A stretch of 64,000 nt of DNA from an uncultured Bacteroidales bacterium (GTDB taxonomy: Bacteria; Bacteroidota; Bacteroidia; Bacteroidales; UBA932). The position numbers were made by a program, and so were the translations under genes. The notes under the pieces were generated by a model that saw only the letters and a program-made list of their open reading frames with translations, was not told the DNA's origin and did no database searches. The stretch covers positions 1 through 64,000 of the forward strand of contig CAJODR010000009.1 in NCBI GenBank assembly GCA_905233275.1, written 5' to 3'. Shown one piece after another: positions 7,847 through 15,466 of the stretch (the first letter of the stretch is position 1; each line of letters starts with the position of its first letter).

Positions 7847-8941
7847 ATGCAGGAAAGAACTTATAAATTCGGCGGTCACGCCATTAGGGTGATTCTGGAG
7901 GAGCCGTGGGCATTTAAGCAGATGACGGAGGCGCAGCAGGAACTGGTCGACAGGCTTCGCCGCGGCGAGGATCCGCGTATCAAGCCGGTTCCGGCGGACA
8001 AGCAGGAGGAGATGGGTATCAACGACGGTATCATGGGCAAGCAGCTCATGACGCGGGAGCGTTGGGACGCTATGACACGTGAGGAGCGCATCGAATATCG
8101 CCATACGCTCGATTTCATCCAGTACGCGCCGTTCGAGGTGCCGGCGGAAGAGCCGCTGTTCACATTCCGCGTGCAGAGTGAAGAGCCTGAGTGGCTGCAG
8201 AAGGTTGAGGAGAGTGGTGCATGGGAGCAGGTGGTTGCCGTCGACGAGGTGCCGCCGTTCTATTACGGTTATGTCCATGAGGGACGCACCATATATGCAT
8301 TCTACCCCGTCAGGGATATCTGCGCGGGCATATTCGTCATGGAGCCGGGCTATAAGGAGGGCACTTACTACCCCAAACCGAGGATCGGTGCTGCCGTCAC
8401 GATGATGCAGGTGAATACGTCGCTGATGATTCAGTATACGTTTACGACGGCGCCTTATTCGACGCTGCTGCTGCATGCGTCGGTAACGAGATACAAGGGC
8501 GAAGCCAACCTCTTCTTCGGCGTCAGCGGCACAGGAAAGAGCACCCACAGCCGCCTGTGGCTGGAGCACGTCGAGGGTACGGATTTGATGAATGACGACA
8601 ATCCGGTGGTCCGCTTCGAAGACGGGCGTCTGATGGTCTACGGTTCGCCCTGGAGCGGAAAGACTACCTGCTACCGCAATGTCAAGGCCCCCGTCCGTGC
8701 GCTCGTCCGTTTGGAGCAGGCCCCTGTCAACAGGGCCGAACGGCTTCTCGCCCTCCAGGCCTACGCGAGTGTTGTCGCCGCAGTCTCCACCATCCGGTGG
8801 AATCACTCCATAATGGACCACCTCATCCCCACCGTCGAAAAGGTCGCGATGGAAGTTCCATGTTTCCGCCTGGAATGCCGCCCCGACGAGGAGGCCGTAC
8901 GGGTATCGTTCAATGCAATCAATTCTGTCAGCAATGCGTAA
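7847..8941 (+). CDS. HPr kinase/phosphorylase-like P-loop protein
   Basis: This 364-residue protein has a C-terminal part like the HPr kinase / PEP-carboxykinase-type P-loop fold: LLLHASVTR, then FFGVSGTGKSTHSRLW (P-loop near 224-232), LMNDDNPVVR (double Asp for metal near 248) and a second GSPWSGKTTCYRN. The N-terminal 200 residues show no familiar domain. Proteins of this class often sit in peptide-modification or surface-protein gene sets rather than acting on HPr. Here it overlaps by 8 bases a fimbrillin-like lipoprotein gene, so translational coupling is likely. The substrate is unknown. The start ATG at 7847 follows a good promoter; an upstream in-frame start at 7799 lies before that promoter. 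Confidence 0.75.
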   Translation: MQERTYKFGGHAIRVILEEPWAFKQMTEAQQELVDRLRRGEDPRIKPVPADKQEEMGINDGIMGKQLMTRERWDAMTREERIEYRHTLDFIQYAPFEVPAEEPLFTFRVQSEEPEWLQKVEESGAWEQVVAVDEVPPFYYGYVHEGRTIYAFYPVRDICAGIFVMEPGYKEGTYYPKPRIGAAVTMMQVNTSLMIQYTFTTAPYSTLLLHASVTRYKGEANLFFGVSGTGKSTHSRLWLEHVEGTDLMNDDNPVVRFEDGRLMVYGSPWSGKTTCYRNVKAPVRALVRLEQAPVNRAERLLALQAYASVVAAVSTIRWNHSIMDHLIPTVEKVAMEVPCFRLECRPDEEAVRVSFNAINSVSNA

Positions 8942-9785
8942 AATATCCCTTCTGGTCGTAGCAGCGCTCGCTTTCGCGGCCTGCCAGCGCGTGAATGTCC
9001 CTTCGTCCGTCACCCGGCTCGAAGCCACGCAGGAATCTCTACGCCAGGTCGAACTGGCCGAAGCAGTCGACGGCTCATTCGTCGAGACCAAGTCCAATAT
9101 CAGCGACGCCGGTGCCTTCATCTGGCATGACTGGGATAGGATAGGCGTCCTCTCCACCGCCGGCTCGTTCGTGCCCTTCGATCTTGATGGCGGCGCCGGA
9201 ACCTCCAGCGCGTCATTCCTGGGTACATTCCCCGAAGGGGCCTCCGCCGCGGACCTGGCCATCTACCCCCACGGTGCCCACAAATGGTCCTCAGGTGCCC
9301 TCACGGTCAATTATCCGGCCGAATATACCTATCCGGCCGACACCACTGATACGGCTGCTCCGATGCTCTCCCTCGGTACGATGGACAATCTCACCTTCAA
9401 GCACGTGGGCGGCATCATTCGCATCCGCTACAAAAACGTCCCCACGACCGCGACGAGCGTCAAGTTCACCTTCCCCAACCAAAGGGTAACCGGTGACTTC
9501 CCGGTCGACATCACCGCCACCGAGCCGTCCGCCGCAGTCGAAAGCGGCTCCTCAACGGTAACGATACACTTCACATCCCCGACAGAGCCGAAGAACACCC
9601 GCCACTTCTACATCCCCGTCCCCACGGGTCAAATAGAAGGAGTCAAAATCGAATACTTCGACGCCACCGACACATACATCAAAGGCACCCGCTACGAGTC
9701 CGACGCCACCTTCTCCATCTCGCGTCGCACCCTCCTCCGCATGCCCGGTCTCGTCCTCACGGTCATCAATGCCGGAATAGAGTAG
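8934..9785 (+). CDS. Fimbrillin-like lipoprotein
   Basis: This is a 283-residue lipoprotein (MRKISLLVVAALAFAAC). The mature part follows the fimbrillin-like pattern: VETKSNISDAGAFIWHDWDR, IYPHGAHKWS, a strand LTFKHVGGIIRIRY, and RRTLLRMPGLVLTV near the end. No cell-wall or catalytic domain is visible. It overlaps the upstream kinase-like gene by 8 bases, and no promoter was seen between them. A surface or assembly role is the likely reading. The link with the kinase-like protein is inferred only from the overlap. Confidence 0.75.
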   Translation: MRKISLLVVAALAFAACQRVNVPSSVTRLEATQESLRQVELAEAVDGSFVETKSNISDAGAFIWHDWDRIGVLSTAGSFVPFDLDGGAGTSSASFLGTFPEGASAADLAIYPHGAHKWSSGALTVNYPAEYTYPADTTDTAAPMLSLGTMDNLTFKHVGGIIRIRYKNVPTTATSVKFTFPNQRVTGDFPVDITATEPSAAVESGSSTVTIHFTSPTEPKNTRHFYIPVPTGQIEGVKIEYFDATDTYIKGTRYESDATFSISRRTLLRMPGLVLTVINAGIE

Positions 9786-9855
9786 TATGAAAACCGGAAG
9801 AATCTTCCGAAATGTCAATTAATAGCTAAAGTAATAGGCTTTAATGTGGAATATT

Positions 9856-10284
9856 ATGAAAATAGGTATATGTAATGATCATGCGGGGGTGGAGTATAAG
9901 GAGAAGCTCGTAAAGTATTTGAAGGGGAAGGGGGTTGAGGTTGTGAATTTTGGGACGGATAGTGTGGAAAGTATGGATTATCCGGATGTGGCGCATCCGT
10001 TGGCGGTGGCGGTGGAAAACGGTGACGTGGATGCCGGGATCGCGCTTTGTGGAACCGGGAACGGGATGGCGATTACGCTGAACAAGCATCGCGGAGTGCG
10101 TGCCGGGTTGGCGTGGACGACGGAGGTCGGACGCCTTGTGAAGGCGCACAACAATGCAAATGTTCTTGTGATGCCGGCGCGGTTTATTTCGTATAGGATG
10201 GCCGTGTCGATTGTGCGCACGTGGCTTTCGGAGCCGTTTGAAGGCGGGAGGCATCAGCGGCGCATTGACAAGATGGTGCCGTAG
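9856..10284 (+). CDS. rpiB: Ribose-5-phosphate isomerase B
   Basis: RpiB interconverts ribose 5-phosphate and ribulose 5-phosphate in the pentose phosphate pathway. The protein has 142 residues, normal for the RpiB/LacAB family. Visible motifs are ICNDHAGVEYKEKL at the N terminus, the catalytic-cysteine loop GIALCGTGNGM (Cys near 65), and HNNANVLVMPARF with the conserved asparagine and arginine. The start ATG at 9856 gives the usual MKIGICNDHAG beginning. The stop is 12 bases before truB. Some family members act on allose or galactose phosphates; nothing nearby points that way. Confidence 0.93.
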   Translation: MKIGICNDHAGVEYKEKLVKYLKGKGVEVVNFGTDSVESMDYPDVAHPLAVAVENGDVDAGIALCGTGNGMAITLNKHRGVRAGLAWTTEVGRLVKAHNNANVLVMPARFISYRMAVSIVRTWLSEPFEGGRHQRRIDKMVP

Positions 10285-10296
10285 GTCACTCTGAAA

Positions 10297-11160
10297 ATGG
10301 CGGGTAATACGCAGGAAAGGAAGTTGGGGTATTCTATCGAGGAATATCCTGAGGGGATTGTGCTGGCGGTGGATAAGCCTTGGCGGTGGACATCTGCGGA
10401 TGTGATCCGAAAGGTGAAATTCGCCGCGTTCAGGCACTTTGGAACGAAGCATTTGAAGGTGGGGCACGCCGGGACGCTTGATCCCCTTGCGACGGGTGTG
10501 CTGCTGATTTGTATCGGCAAGGCCACCAAGCGGGCGCAGGAACTCCAGGACCATGACAAAGAATACGTCGCCGACATAGCATTCGGGGCGACGACGCCGT
10601 CGTACGATCTCGAGAAGGAGGTGGACCGGCTGTATCCGTATGAGCATATTACCCGTGAGGACGTTGAGGCCGTGCTGCCGTCATTCCTCGGAGAGCAGGA
10701 GCAGGTAGCGCCCCTTTTCAGCGCCAAATCCGTCGACGGTGTCCGCGCCTACGAAATAGCCCGCAAAATGTACAAAGCGATGGCGCGCGGAGAAATCTCC
10801 TCCGACTTTGATGCTGCGGCCATTGAGACCCTGCAGAAGGCCCGCATCAGGATTGACGAATTGGAACTCGTGGATTTTTTCCCTTCAGGAAAGAGAATCC
10901 CCGAAGCGCGCGGAGAAATCTCCGGTGCATCAAGCCGAATCAACGTTGCAGACACTTCGGCGCTAGATTTGCCGGTGGCCCGGGTGAGGATTGTGTGCAG
11001 TAAGGGGACGTACATTCGCGCTTTTGCGCGCGACCTTGGGGAGGCGCTTGGCAGCGGTGCGCACCTCGCTGCCCTACGGCGCACACGCAGCGGCGATTAC
11101 TCCGTCGCCGACGCCCTTTCGCTTACCGACGCCCTCTCACTCCTCGCTCCGCCTCAATAA
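10297..11160 (+). CDS. truB: tRNA pseudouridine-55 synthase with two repeat-derived inserts
   Basis: TruB converts U55 of tRNAs to pseudouridine. The catalytic motif GHAGTLDPLATGVL (nucleophilic Asp near residue 61) and the C-terminal CSKGTYIRAFARDLG are present, in 287 residues. The region between them is longer than in usual family members. Two segments, around residues 160-175 (MARGEISSD) and 202-215 (EARGEISGASS), contain the same peptide RGEIS. Both are encoded by copies of a palindromic repeat found elsewhere in the window (10783-10800 and 10903-10923). The catalytic residues are not disturbed, so the enzyme is probably functional. It converges on the sirtuin gene with a 1-base gap. Confidence 0.93.
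   Translation: MAGNTQERKLGYSIEEYPEGIVLAVDKPWRWTSADVIRKVKFAAFRHFGTKHLKVGHAGTLDPLATGVLLICIGKATKRAQELQDHDKEYVADIAFGATTPSYDLEKEVDRLYPYEHITREDVEAVLPSFLGEQEQVAPLFSAKSVDGVRAYEIARKMYKAMARGEISSDFDAAAIETLQKARIRIDELELVDFFPSGKRIPEARGEISGASSRINVADTSALDLPVARVRIVCSKGTYIRAFARDLGEALGSGAHLAALRRTRSGDYSVADALSLTDALSLLAPPQ
10783..10800 (+). repeat. Palindromic-element fragment inside truB (copy 1)
   Basis: GCGCGCGGAGAAATCTCC is shared with the truB copy at 10903 and with the reverse complement of the intergenic copy at 29870-29906. It is read in frame as ARGEIS. Confidence 0.75.
10903..10923 (+). repeat. Palindromic-element fragment inside truB (copy 2)
   Basis: The first 20 bases, GAAGCGCGCGGAGAAATCTC, are identical to the reverse complement of the intergenic copy at 29870-29906. 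It is read in the same frame as copy 1, giving EARGEIS. Confidence 0.78.
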
Positions 11161-11161
11161 C

Positions 11162-11869
11162 TTATCCTTTAAGCAGTTCGATGAATTTTTGCATGCCGCG
11201 GGTGGCGACATCGGCGATGTGGGTGATGCGTGAATCGGCGATGGGGACACTCTTGGGGTCGATGACGTAGATCGGGACTCCGTTGCCGGCATAGCGGTAG
11301 AGACCTGCCGCCGGATATACCTGCAGCGACGATCCCACGATGAGGAGAATGTCCGCCGCGGCGACCACGTCGATGGCCTGTTCGATCTTGGGTACGGCTT
11401 CTCCGAAGAATACGATATGCGGCCTCAGCTGCACTCCTGACGGCGATTTGTCACCGAGGACGACCTTATCATAGCCGATATCGATGACCTCCCGTTCGCT
11501 GCCGGTGTTGTCATAAACGCCGTGTTCGGGACGCACCTTGGTCAATTCGCCGTGAAGGTGAATCACGCGGGTGGAGCCGGCCCTTTCGTGCAGGTTGTCG
11601 ACATTCTGCGTAATCACGGTGACGTCGTAATCCTTTTCGAGCCCGGCGATGGCTTCGTGGGCGGCATTCGGCTTTGCCTGCCTCAGCTGCTCCCGGAGTC
11701 CGTTGTAGAAGTCGAGCACCAGCTTCCTGTTACGGTACCACCCCTCAATGGAAGCCACGTCGTTCACGTCATACTGCTCCCAGAGACCACCGCTGTCGCG
11801 GAATGTTTGAAAACCGCTCTCGGCACTTACCCCGGCGCCGGTCAATACTGCTATTTTCTTCTTACCCAT
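11162..11869 (-). CDS. cobB: Sir2-family NAD-dependent protein deacylase without zinc cysteines
   Basis: Sirtuins remove acyl groups from lysines using NAD. The 235-residue protein has the NAD-binding motif TGAGVSAESGFQTFRDSGG, TQNVDNLHERAG, and the catalytic histidine in VIHLHGEL, followed by FFGEAVP and GSSLQVYPAAG. Most sirtuins have four cysteines holding zinc between HLHGEL and the FGE motif. This protein contains no cysteine at all, so it belongs to the zinc-less bacterial subgroup. It converges with truB and lies 73 bases downstream of the ATPase gene on the same strand. The acyl specificity cannot be told; the Ala and Arg pattern near the site is not enough. Confidence 0.9.
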   Translation of the reverse strand: MGKKKIAVLTGAGVSAESGFQTFRDSGGLWEQYDVNDVASIEGWYRNRKLVLDFYNGLREQLRQAKPNAAHEAIAGLEKDYDVTVITQNVDNLHERAGSTRVIHLHGELTKVRPEHGVYDNTGSEREVIDIGYDKVVLGDKSPSGVQLRPHIVFFGEAVPKIEQAIDVVAAADILLIVGSSLQVYPAAGLYRYAGNGVPIYVIDPKSVPIADSRITHIADVATRGMQKFIELLKG

Positions 11870-11942
11870 ATTATTATTATTTATTATCGTTGGTCATTAC
11901 AAATACCCGCCGCCAGAAACGTTGCGAGGGCTTTTTTCATAA

Positions 11943-13079
11943 TTATACTTCGAAGAAATACTTCTTTACCCAGTATTCGAAGAGAGGATCTAGGATGAAC
12001 GGCTCATCAGCGTCGTTGAAAGTGAGGATCTCCTTTTTCATGAGGGCGTCCTTGACGCGTTTGACGTTAGCGGACGAATTGAGGGCGTAGCGGTGAATGA
12101 CCTCAGAGGTGCTGAATTTCTTGTAGCCATCGATTACGGCGCGGAGAAAGTTGACCTGGTGGGTGGTAAGATTATTCATCGTTTCGCGGAATCGCGGTTC
12201 GTGGATGGAGAGCAGGCAGCCGAGGGCGTCCATGAGTACCGGCTCCATGATGTAACCTTTGGACCTCGAATCGCAGATGGCGGCGAAATGATTGATATAG
12301 AACATGTTGTAGCGGAACATCCGGCATACTCCGGAGAGGAGGTCGCGGTCTATGACCTTGCCGCTGGAGAGAAATCCCTTGACGACGTGGTCGATGATTT
12401 CCTTCTCGTCGACGGGGGAGAGGCGGAACTTTTCGACCCTGCGGTAGAACAGGCCCTTGGTCTCGAACAGCTCCTTCATCGCGTTGTATGAGCTGCCGGA
12501 GAATATGAACGTGCAGCCTTTATTGTCCTCGGCAATTACCGACTCGAATATCTTGAAGAGGTGATAGCTGTCTTCGATGAAACCTAGATTCTGGAATTCC
12601 TCAATGATGAGAAGGAGGTTGACTTCGCGGTCGGCGGCGAGGCGTTGGGGGAGTGACAGTATAGCGCGGATGTCGGTCTCGTCAATATCCCAGCTGAGTG
12701 AAAGGATTTCGTCGCTGCGGGAGAAGACCTCACGGTCGAATACGAAATGCGTTCCCCCGAGATACTGCTCGACTATCGCCGAATATTCGAGCGGAGAGGA
12801 AGCGACGCTCCTGATGGCGACGGCTCCCAGGCGGCGGAGAAACTGCTCGGTCGTGCGTATGTTCAGGGCTGACATCTGCCCGACGGTGAACTGCCAGCCA
12901 TGGATCCTCTGCTGGAGCAGGGTGTGCTGGAGGAGTGAAGTCTTGCCGCTTTTGGCCGTATCGTAGAAGCAGACGTGGACGCCCTGTCGCAGCAGGTTGC
13001 CCAGGATCATGCTGTCTTGCTGCCTCCCGATGAAATTCTTCCCGGTGACGTATCTGTCGTAGATGAACGGATAATCCAT
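11943..13079 (-). CDS. AAA-type ATPase with C-terminal winged-helix region
   Basis: This 378-residue protein resembles the archaeal-type/STAND-like ATPases common in Bacteroidales. It starts MDYPFIYDRYVTGKNFIGR, the usual opening with a FIGR box. The Walker A region is DTAKSGKT at 40-47, where Asp replaces the usual first glycine. Walker B is LLLIIEEF near 155-161. A sensor-like segment (TFIFSGSSYNAMKELF) follows. The last 70 residues look like a winged helix that ends in FILDPLFEYWVKKYF, typical of the family. The role is unknown; related proteins are often suggested to work in DNA or regulatory processes. The gene is divergent from rpsU. Confidence 0.82.
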   Translation of the reverse strand: MDYPFIYDRYVTGKNFIGRQQDSMILGNLLRQGVHVCFYDTAKSGKTSLLQHTLLQQRIHGWQFTVGQMSALNIRTTEQFLRRLGAVAIRSVASSPLEYSAIVEQYLGGTHFVFDREVFSRSDEILSLSWDIDETDIRAILSLPQRLAADREVNLLLIIEEFQNLGFIEDSYHLFKIFESVIAEDNKGCTFIFSGSSYNAMKELFETKGLFYRRVEKFRLSPVDEKEIIDHVVKGFLSSGKVIDRDLLSGVCRMFRYNMFYINHFAAICDSRSKGYIMEPVLMDALGCLLSIHEPRFRETMNNLTTHQVNFLRAVIDGYKKFSTSEVIHRYALNSSANVKRVKDALMKKEILTFNDADEPFILDPLFEYWVKKYFFEV

Positions 13080-13155
13080 GCTCGAAAAAGTAACAAATCT
13101 GTTTTACAAATATAACAAACTGTTTTGAAAGACATATATTATTGAAAGAAAAAAT

Positions 13156-13186
13156 TTTGCAGGGTTGGAAAATATTGTTAACTTTG
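13156..13186 (+). promoter_or_regulatory. Promoter of rpsU
   Basis: TTTG (13156-13159) and TAACTTTG (13179-13186) are 19 bases apart, matching the Bacteroidota consensus. The expected transcription start is near 13193, just ahead of the Shine-Dalgarno sequence. Confidence 0.78.
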
Positions 13187-13200
13187 CCGTCCCAAATGAA

Positions 13201-13208
13201 AAGGAGGT
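13201..13208 (+). promoter_or_regulatory. rpsU: Strong Shine-Dalgarno sequence of rpsU
   Basis: AAGGAGGT lies 10 bases before the ATG of rpsU. Other genes examined here, such as rplU, rpmA and glnA, have no such sequence. In Bacteroidota the 16S rRNA 3' tail is covered by bS21, bS18 and bS6, and a strong Shine-Dalgarno sequence on rpsU fits published evidence for bS21 autoregulation. Confidence 0.85.
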
Positions 13209-13218
13209 GTAAAGCAGT

Positions 13219-13413
13219 ATGATCATCGTTCCCATCAAAGAAGGAGAAAACATAGAGAGGGCCCTCAAGAAATTCAAGAGGAAATTCGAGAAGACCGGCG
13301 CAGTCCGCGAACTCCGCTCCCGCAAAAACTTCGAGAAACCTTCAGTCAAGAAGCGTATCGCGAAGCAGAAAGCGATCTATGTCCAGCATCTGCAGCTCCA
13401 GGACGAGGCATAA
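13219..13413 (+). CDS. rpsU: 30S ribosomal protein bS21
   Basis: bS21 is a small basic protein of the 30S platform. The 64-residue product begins MIIVPIKEGENIERALKKFK and contains basic helices, as in the Bacteroidota form. It has its own promoter and a strong Shine-Dalgarno sequence, unlike its neighbours. In this phylum bS21 helps to hide the anti-Shine-Dalgarno tail, so when bS21 is scarce the exposed tail would favour this very mRNA. This control is inferred from the leader sequence and from work in Flavobacterium. Confidence 0.95.
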   Translation: MIIVPIKEGENIERALKKFKRKFEKTGAVRELRSRKNFEKPSVKKRIAKQKAIYVQHLQLQDEA

Positions 13414-13444
13414 GCCCGCTCCTTTTCATTTATATTTTTAATGA

Positions 13445-13492
13445 CCGCTGAGCTCGGATAAGTGCTGCAGGAAGCCCTGCAACCGCTCACGG
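13445..13492 (+). promoter_or_regulatory. Structured 5' leader of rplU-rpmA
   Basis: Nested pairings are visible: CCG (13445-13447) with CGG (13490-13492), GAGC (13450-13453) with GCTC (13485-13488), and an inner hairpin GCAGG (13467-13471) with CCTGC (13476-13480). It sits 30 bases before rplU. This shape suits an autoregulatory leader bound by a ribosomal protein, but I cannot match it to a named RNA family. Confidence 0.5.
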
Positions 13493-13522
13493 CCCAAACT
13501 TTTAAACAAGTTTTACTGTACA

Positions 13523-13834
13523 ATGTACGCAATCGTTGACATCGCGAGCAAGCAATTCAAGGTTGAAGAAGGCCGCGAAATCTTCGTCCACCGCCTCGCC
13601 GCCAAGAATGGCGAGAGTGTAGAGTTCGCCAAGGTTCTCCTCATCGAGGACGGCGGCGCCACAAAGGTCGGCAAGCCCTATGTCGAGGGTGCAGTGGTAA
13701 AAGCCACCGTCATCGACGACAATGCAAAGGCTGACAAAGTGATTGTATTCAAAAAGATTCGTCGCAAAGGATTCCAGACGCTCAACGGCCATCGCCAGAA
13801 GCTCACCAAGATCCGCATCGACGCCATCGCTTAA
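13523..13834 (+). CDS. rplU: 50S ribosomal protein bL21
   Basis: bL21 binds 23S rRNA domain II. The 103-residue protein begins MYAIVDIASKQFKVEEG and has the C-terminal KKIRRKGFQTLNGHRQKLTKI signature region split around basic residues. It is followed 12 bases later by rpmA, the usual rplU-rpmA pair. A possible structured leader precedes it. No Shine-Dalgarno sequence is present. Confidence 0.97.
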   Translation: MYAIVDIASKQFKVEEGREIFVHRLAAKNGESVEFAKVLLIEDGGATKVGKPYVEGAVVKATVIDDNAKADKVIVFKKIRRKGFQTLNGHRQKLTKIRIDAIA

Positions 13835-13846
13835 AACCGAAAAACT

Positions 13847-14107
13847 ATGGCACACAAGAAAGGTCAATCCAGTTCGAAGAACGGACGTGAGTCTCATAGC
13901 AAACGTCTCGGTATCAAGAAGTTCGGTGACGAAGCCGTAAAGGCTGGCAACATCATCGTCCGTCAGAGGGGTACCGTTCACAATCCCGGCAAAAACGTTG
14001 GCATCGGCAAGGATCACACCCTTTACGCCCTCGTCGACGGCACCGTCAAGTTCACCAAGAAGAGAGAAGACAAATCCTACGTCTCCGTACTCCCTTTCGA
14101 GAACTAG
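13847..14107 (+). CDS. rpmA: 50S ribosomal protein bL27
   Basis: bL27 sits at the peptidyl-transferase centre with its N-terminal tail. The 86-residue product starts [20 protein letters not shown], with no N-terminal extension to be cleaved, unlike in Firmicutes, and has the [15 protein letters not shown] core. It is followed by a clear terminator. Confidence 0.97.
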   Translation: MAHKKGQSSSKNGRESHSKRLGIKKFGDEAVKAGNIIVRQRGTVHNPGKNVGIGKDHTLYALVDGTVKFTKKREDKSYVSVLPFEN

Positions 14108-14131
14108 ACAGGAGGTCAGGCAGAATCTTAT

Positions 14132-14168
14132 AAAGGACCGTGCGCCCGGGTGGATGTACAGGTCCTTT
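14132..14168 (+). terminator. Terminator after rpmA
   Basis: AAAGGACC (14132-14139) pairs with GGTCCTTT (14161-14168) and runs into a T tract (TTTTTT). The loop is 21 bases long. Confidence 0.8.
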
Positions 14169-14194
14169 TTTGTTTGAAAAGATAATACTGTAAT

Positions 14195-15466
14195 ATGCTT
14201 ACACTTAAAGTTCTCCGTGATGATCCCGAAGGCGTGATCGCCCGCCTTCAGAAAAAGCATTTCGACGCCCGCGACATCGTATTCGAGGTCATAGCCCTCG
14301 ACGACCGCCGCAAAGCCCTCCAGAAGGAGTCTGACGACCTCCTGTCGGCCCAGAAGAAGGCCGCCGCAGAGATCGGCGCCCTCATGAAGGCCGGTCAGAA
14401 AGAAGAGGCCGAGGCTGCAAAGCAGAGGGTTGCAGAGATGAAGACCCGCTCTGCAGAGCTCCTCGCCGAGGCCGACGCCAACGGCAAGGCTTTGGAAGAC
14501 AAGCTCGTACTTCTCCCCAACCTTCCCTGCGACCTTGTTCCCGAAGGAGCAGGCGCAGCTGACAACCTGGTCGTCAAGATGGGTGGCGAGGACCCTGTCC
14601 TCCCCGAAGGTGCGCTCCCGCACTGGGATCTCGCGAAGAAATACGACATCATCGACTTCGATCTCGGAGTCAAGATCACCGGCGCAGGCTTCCCCGTCTA
14701 CAAAGGCAAGGGTGCCAAGCTCCAAAGGGCGCTCATCAACTTCTTCCTTGACCGCAACACCGCGGCCGGATATCAGGAAGTTGAGCCCCCTGTGATGGTC
14801 AATGCCGCATCCGGCTTCGGTACCGGCCAGCTTCCCGACAAGGAAGGCCAGATGTACCACGCCACGGTCGACAATTTCTACATGGTCCCCACCGCAGAAG
14901 TCCCTGTGACCAACATTTTCCGCGACGTCATCCTCAAGGCTGACGAATTCCCGCAGAAAATGACGGCCTACACTCCCTGCTTCCGCCGTGAAGCCGGCTC
15001 CTACGGCAAGGACGTACGCGGCCTCAACCGTCTCCATCAATTCGACAAGGTCGAAATAGTCCGCGTCGAAAAGCCCGAAAACAGCTATGCCGCACTCGAC
15101 GAGATGATCGCCCATGTGGAGAGCCTCGTCAATGCACTCGGACTCCGCTACAGGATTCTCCGCCTCTGCGGAGGAGACATGAGCTTCACGAGCGCGATTA
15201 CTTACGATTTCGAGCTCTGGAGCGCCGCCCAGGGCCGCTGGCTCGAGATTTCCAGCGTCTCCAACTTCGAGAGCTACCAGGCCAACAGGCTCCATCTCCG
15301 CTATCGTGACGAAAGCGGCAAGATGCAGCTCTGCCACACTCTCAACGGCAGTTCACTCGCCCTCCCGAGGGTGGTCGCCGCCCTCCTCGAGGACAACCAG
15401 AAAGACGGTTACATCGAGATTCCCGAAGTTCTCCGCCCGTACACAGGATTCGACCGCATTGACTAA
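14195..15466 (+). CDS. serS: Seryl-tRNA synthetase
   Basis: SerS charges tRNA-Ser (and tRNA-Sec where present). The 423-residue protein has an N-terminal coiled-coil arm (about 30-100, rich in KAL, AEIGALMKAG and EAEAAKQRV) and a class II catalytic core with motif 2 FRREAGSYGKD near residue 263 and motif 3 HTLNGSSLALPR near 387. The final residues overlap the TTG start of ruvC by 8 bases, so the two are translated from one mRNA. Confidence 0.97.
   Translation: MLTLKVLRDDPEGVIARLQKKHFDARDIVFEVIALDDRRKALQKESDDLLSAQKKAAAEIGALMKAGQKEEAEAAKQRVAEMKTRSAELLAEADANGKALEDKLVLLPNLPCDLVPEGAGAADNLVVKMGGEDPVLPEGALPHWDLAKKYDIIDFDLGVKITGAGFPVYKGKGAKLQRALINFFLDRNTAAGYQEVEPPVMVNAASGFGTGQLPDKEGQMYHATVDNFYMVPTAEVPVTNIFRDVILKADEFPQKMTAYTPCFRREAGSYGKDVRGLNRLHQFDKVEIVRVEKPENSYAALDEMIAHVESLVNALGLRYRILRLCGGDMSFTSAITYDFELWSAAQGRWLEISSVSNFESYQANRLHLRYRDESGKMQLCHTLNGSSLALPRVVAALLEDNQKDGYIEIPEVLRPYTGFDRID

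Noticed and set aside
7811..9262. 483-codon reverse frame over the kinase-like gene
   Set aside because: It is an Arg/His-rich shadow without recognisable domains.
13502..15337. 611-codon open frame on the reverse strand over rplU, rpmA and serS
   Set aside because: It lies antisense to three well-identified genes; it has no domain or signal and arises from the codon bias of serS.
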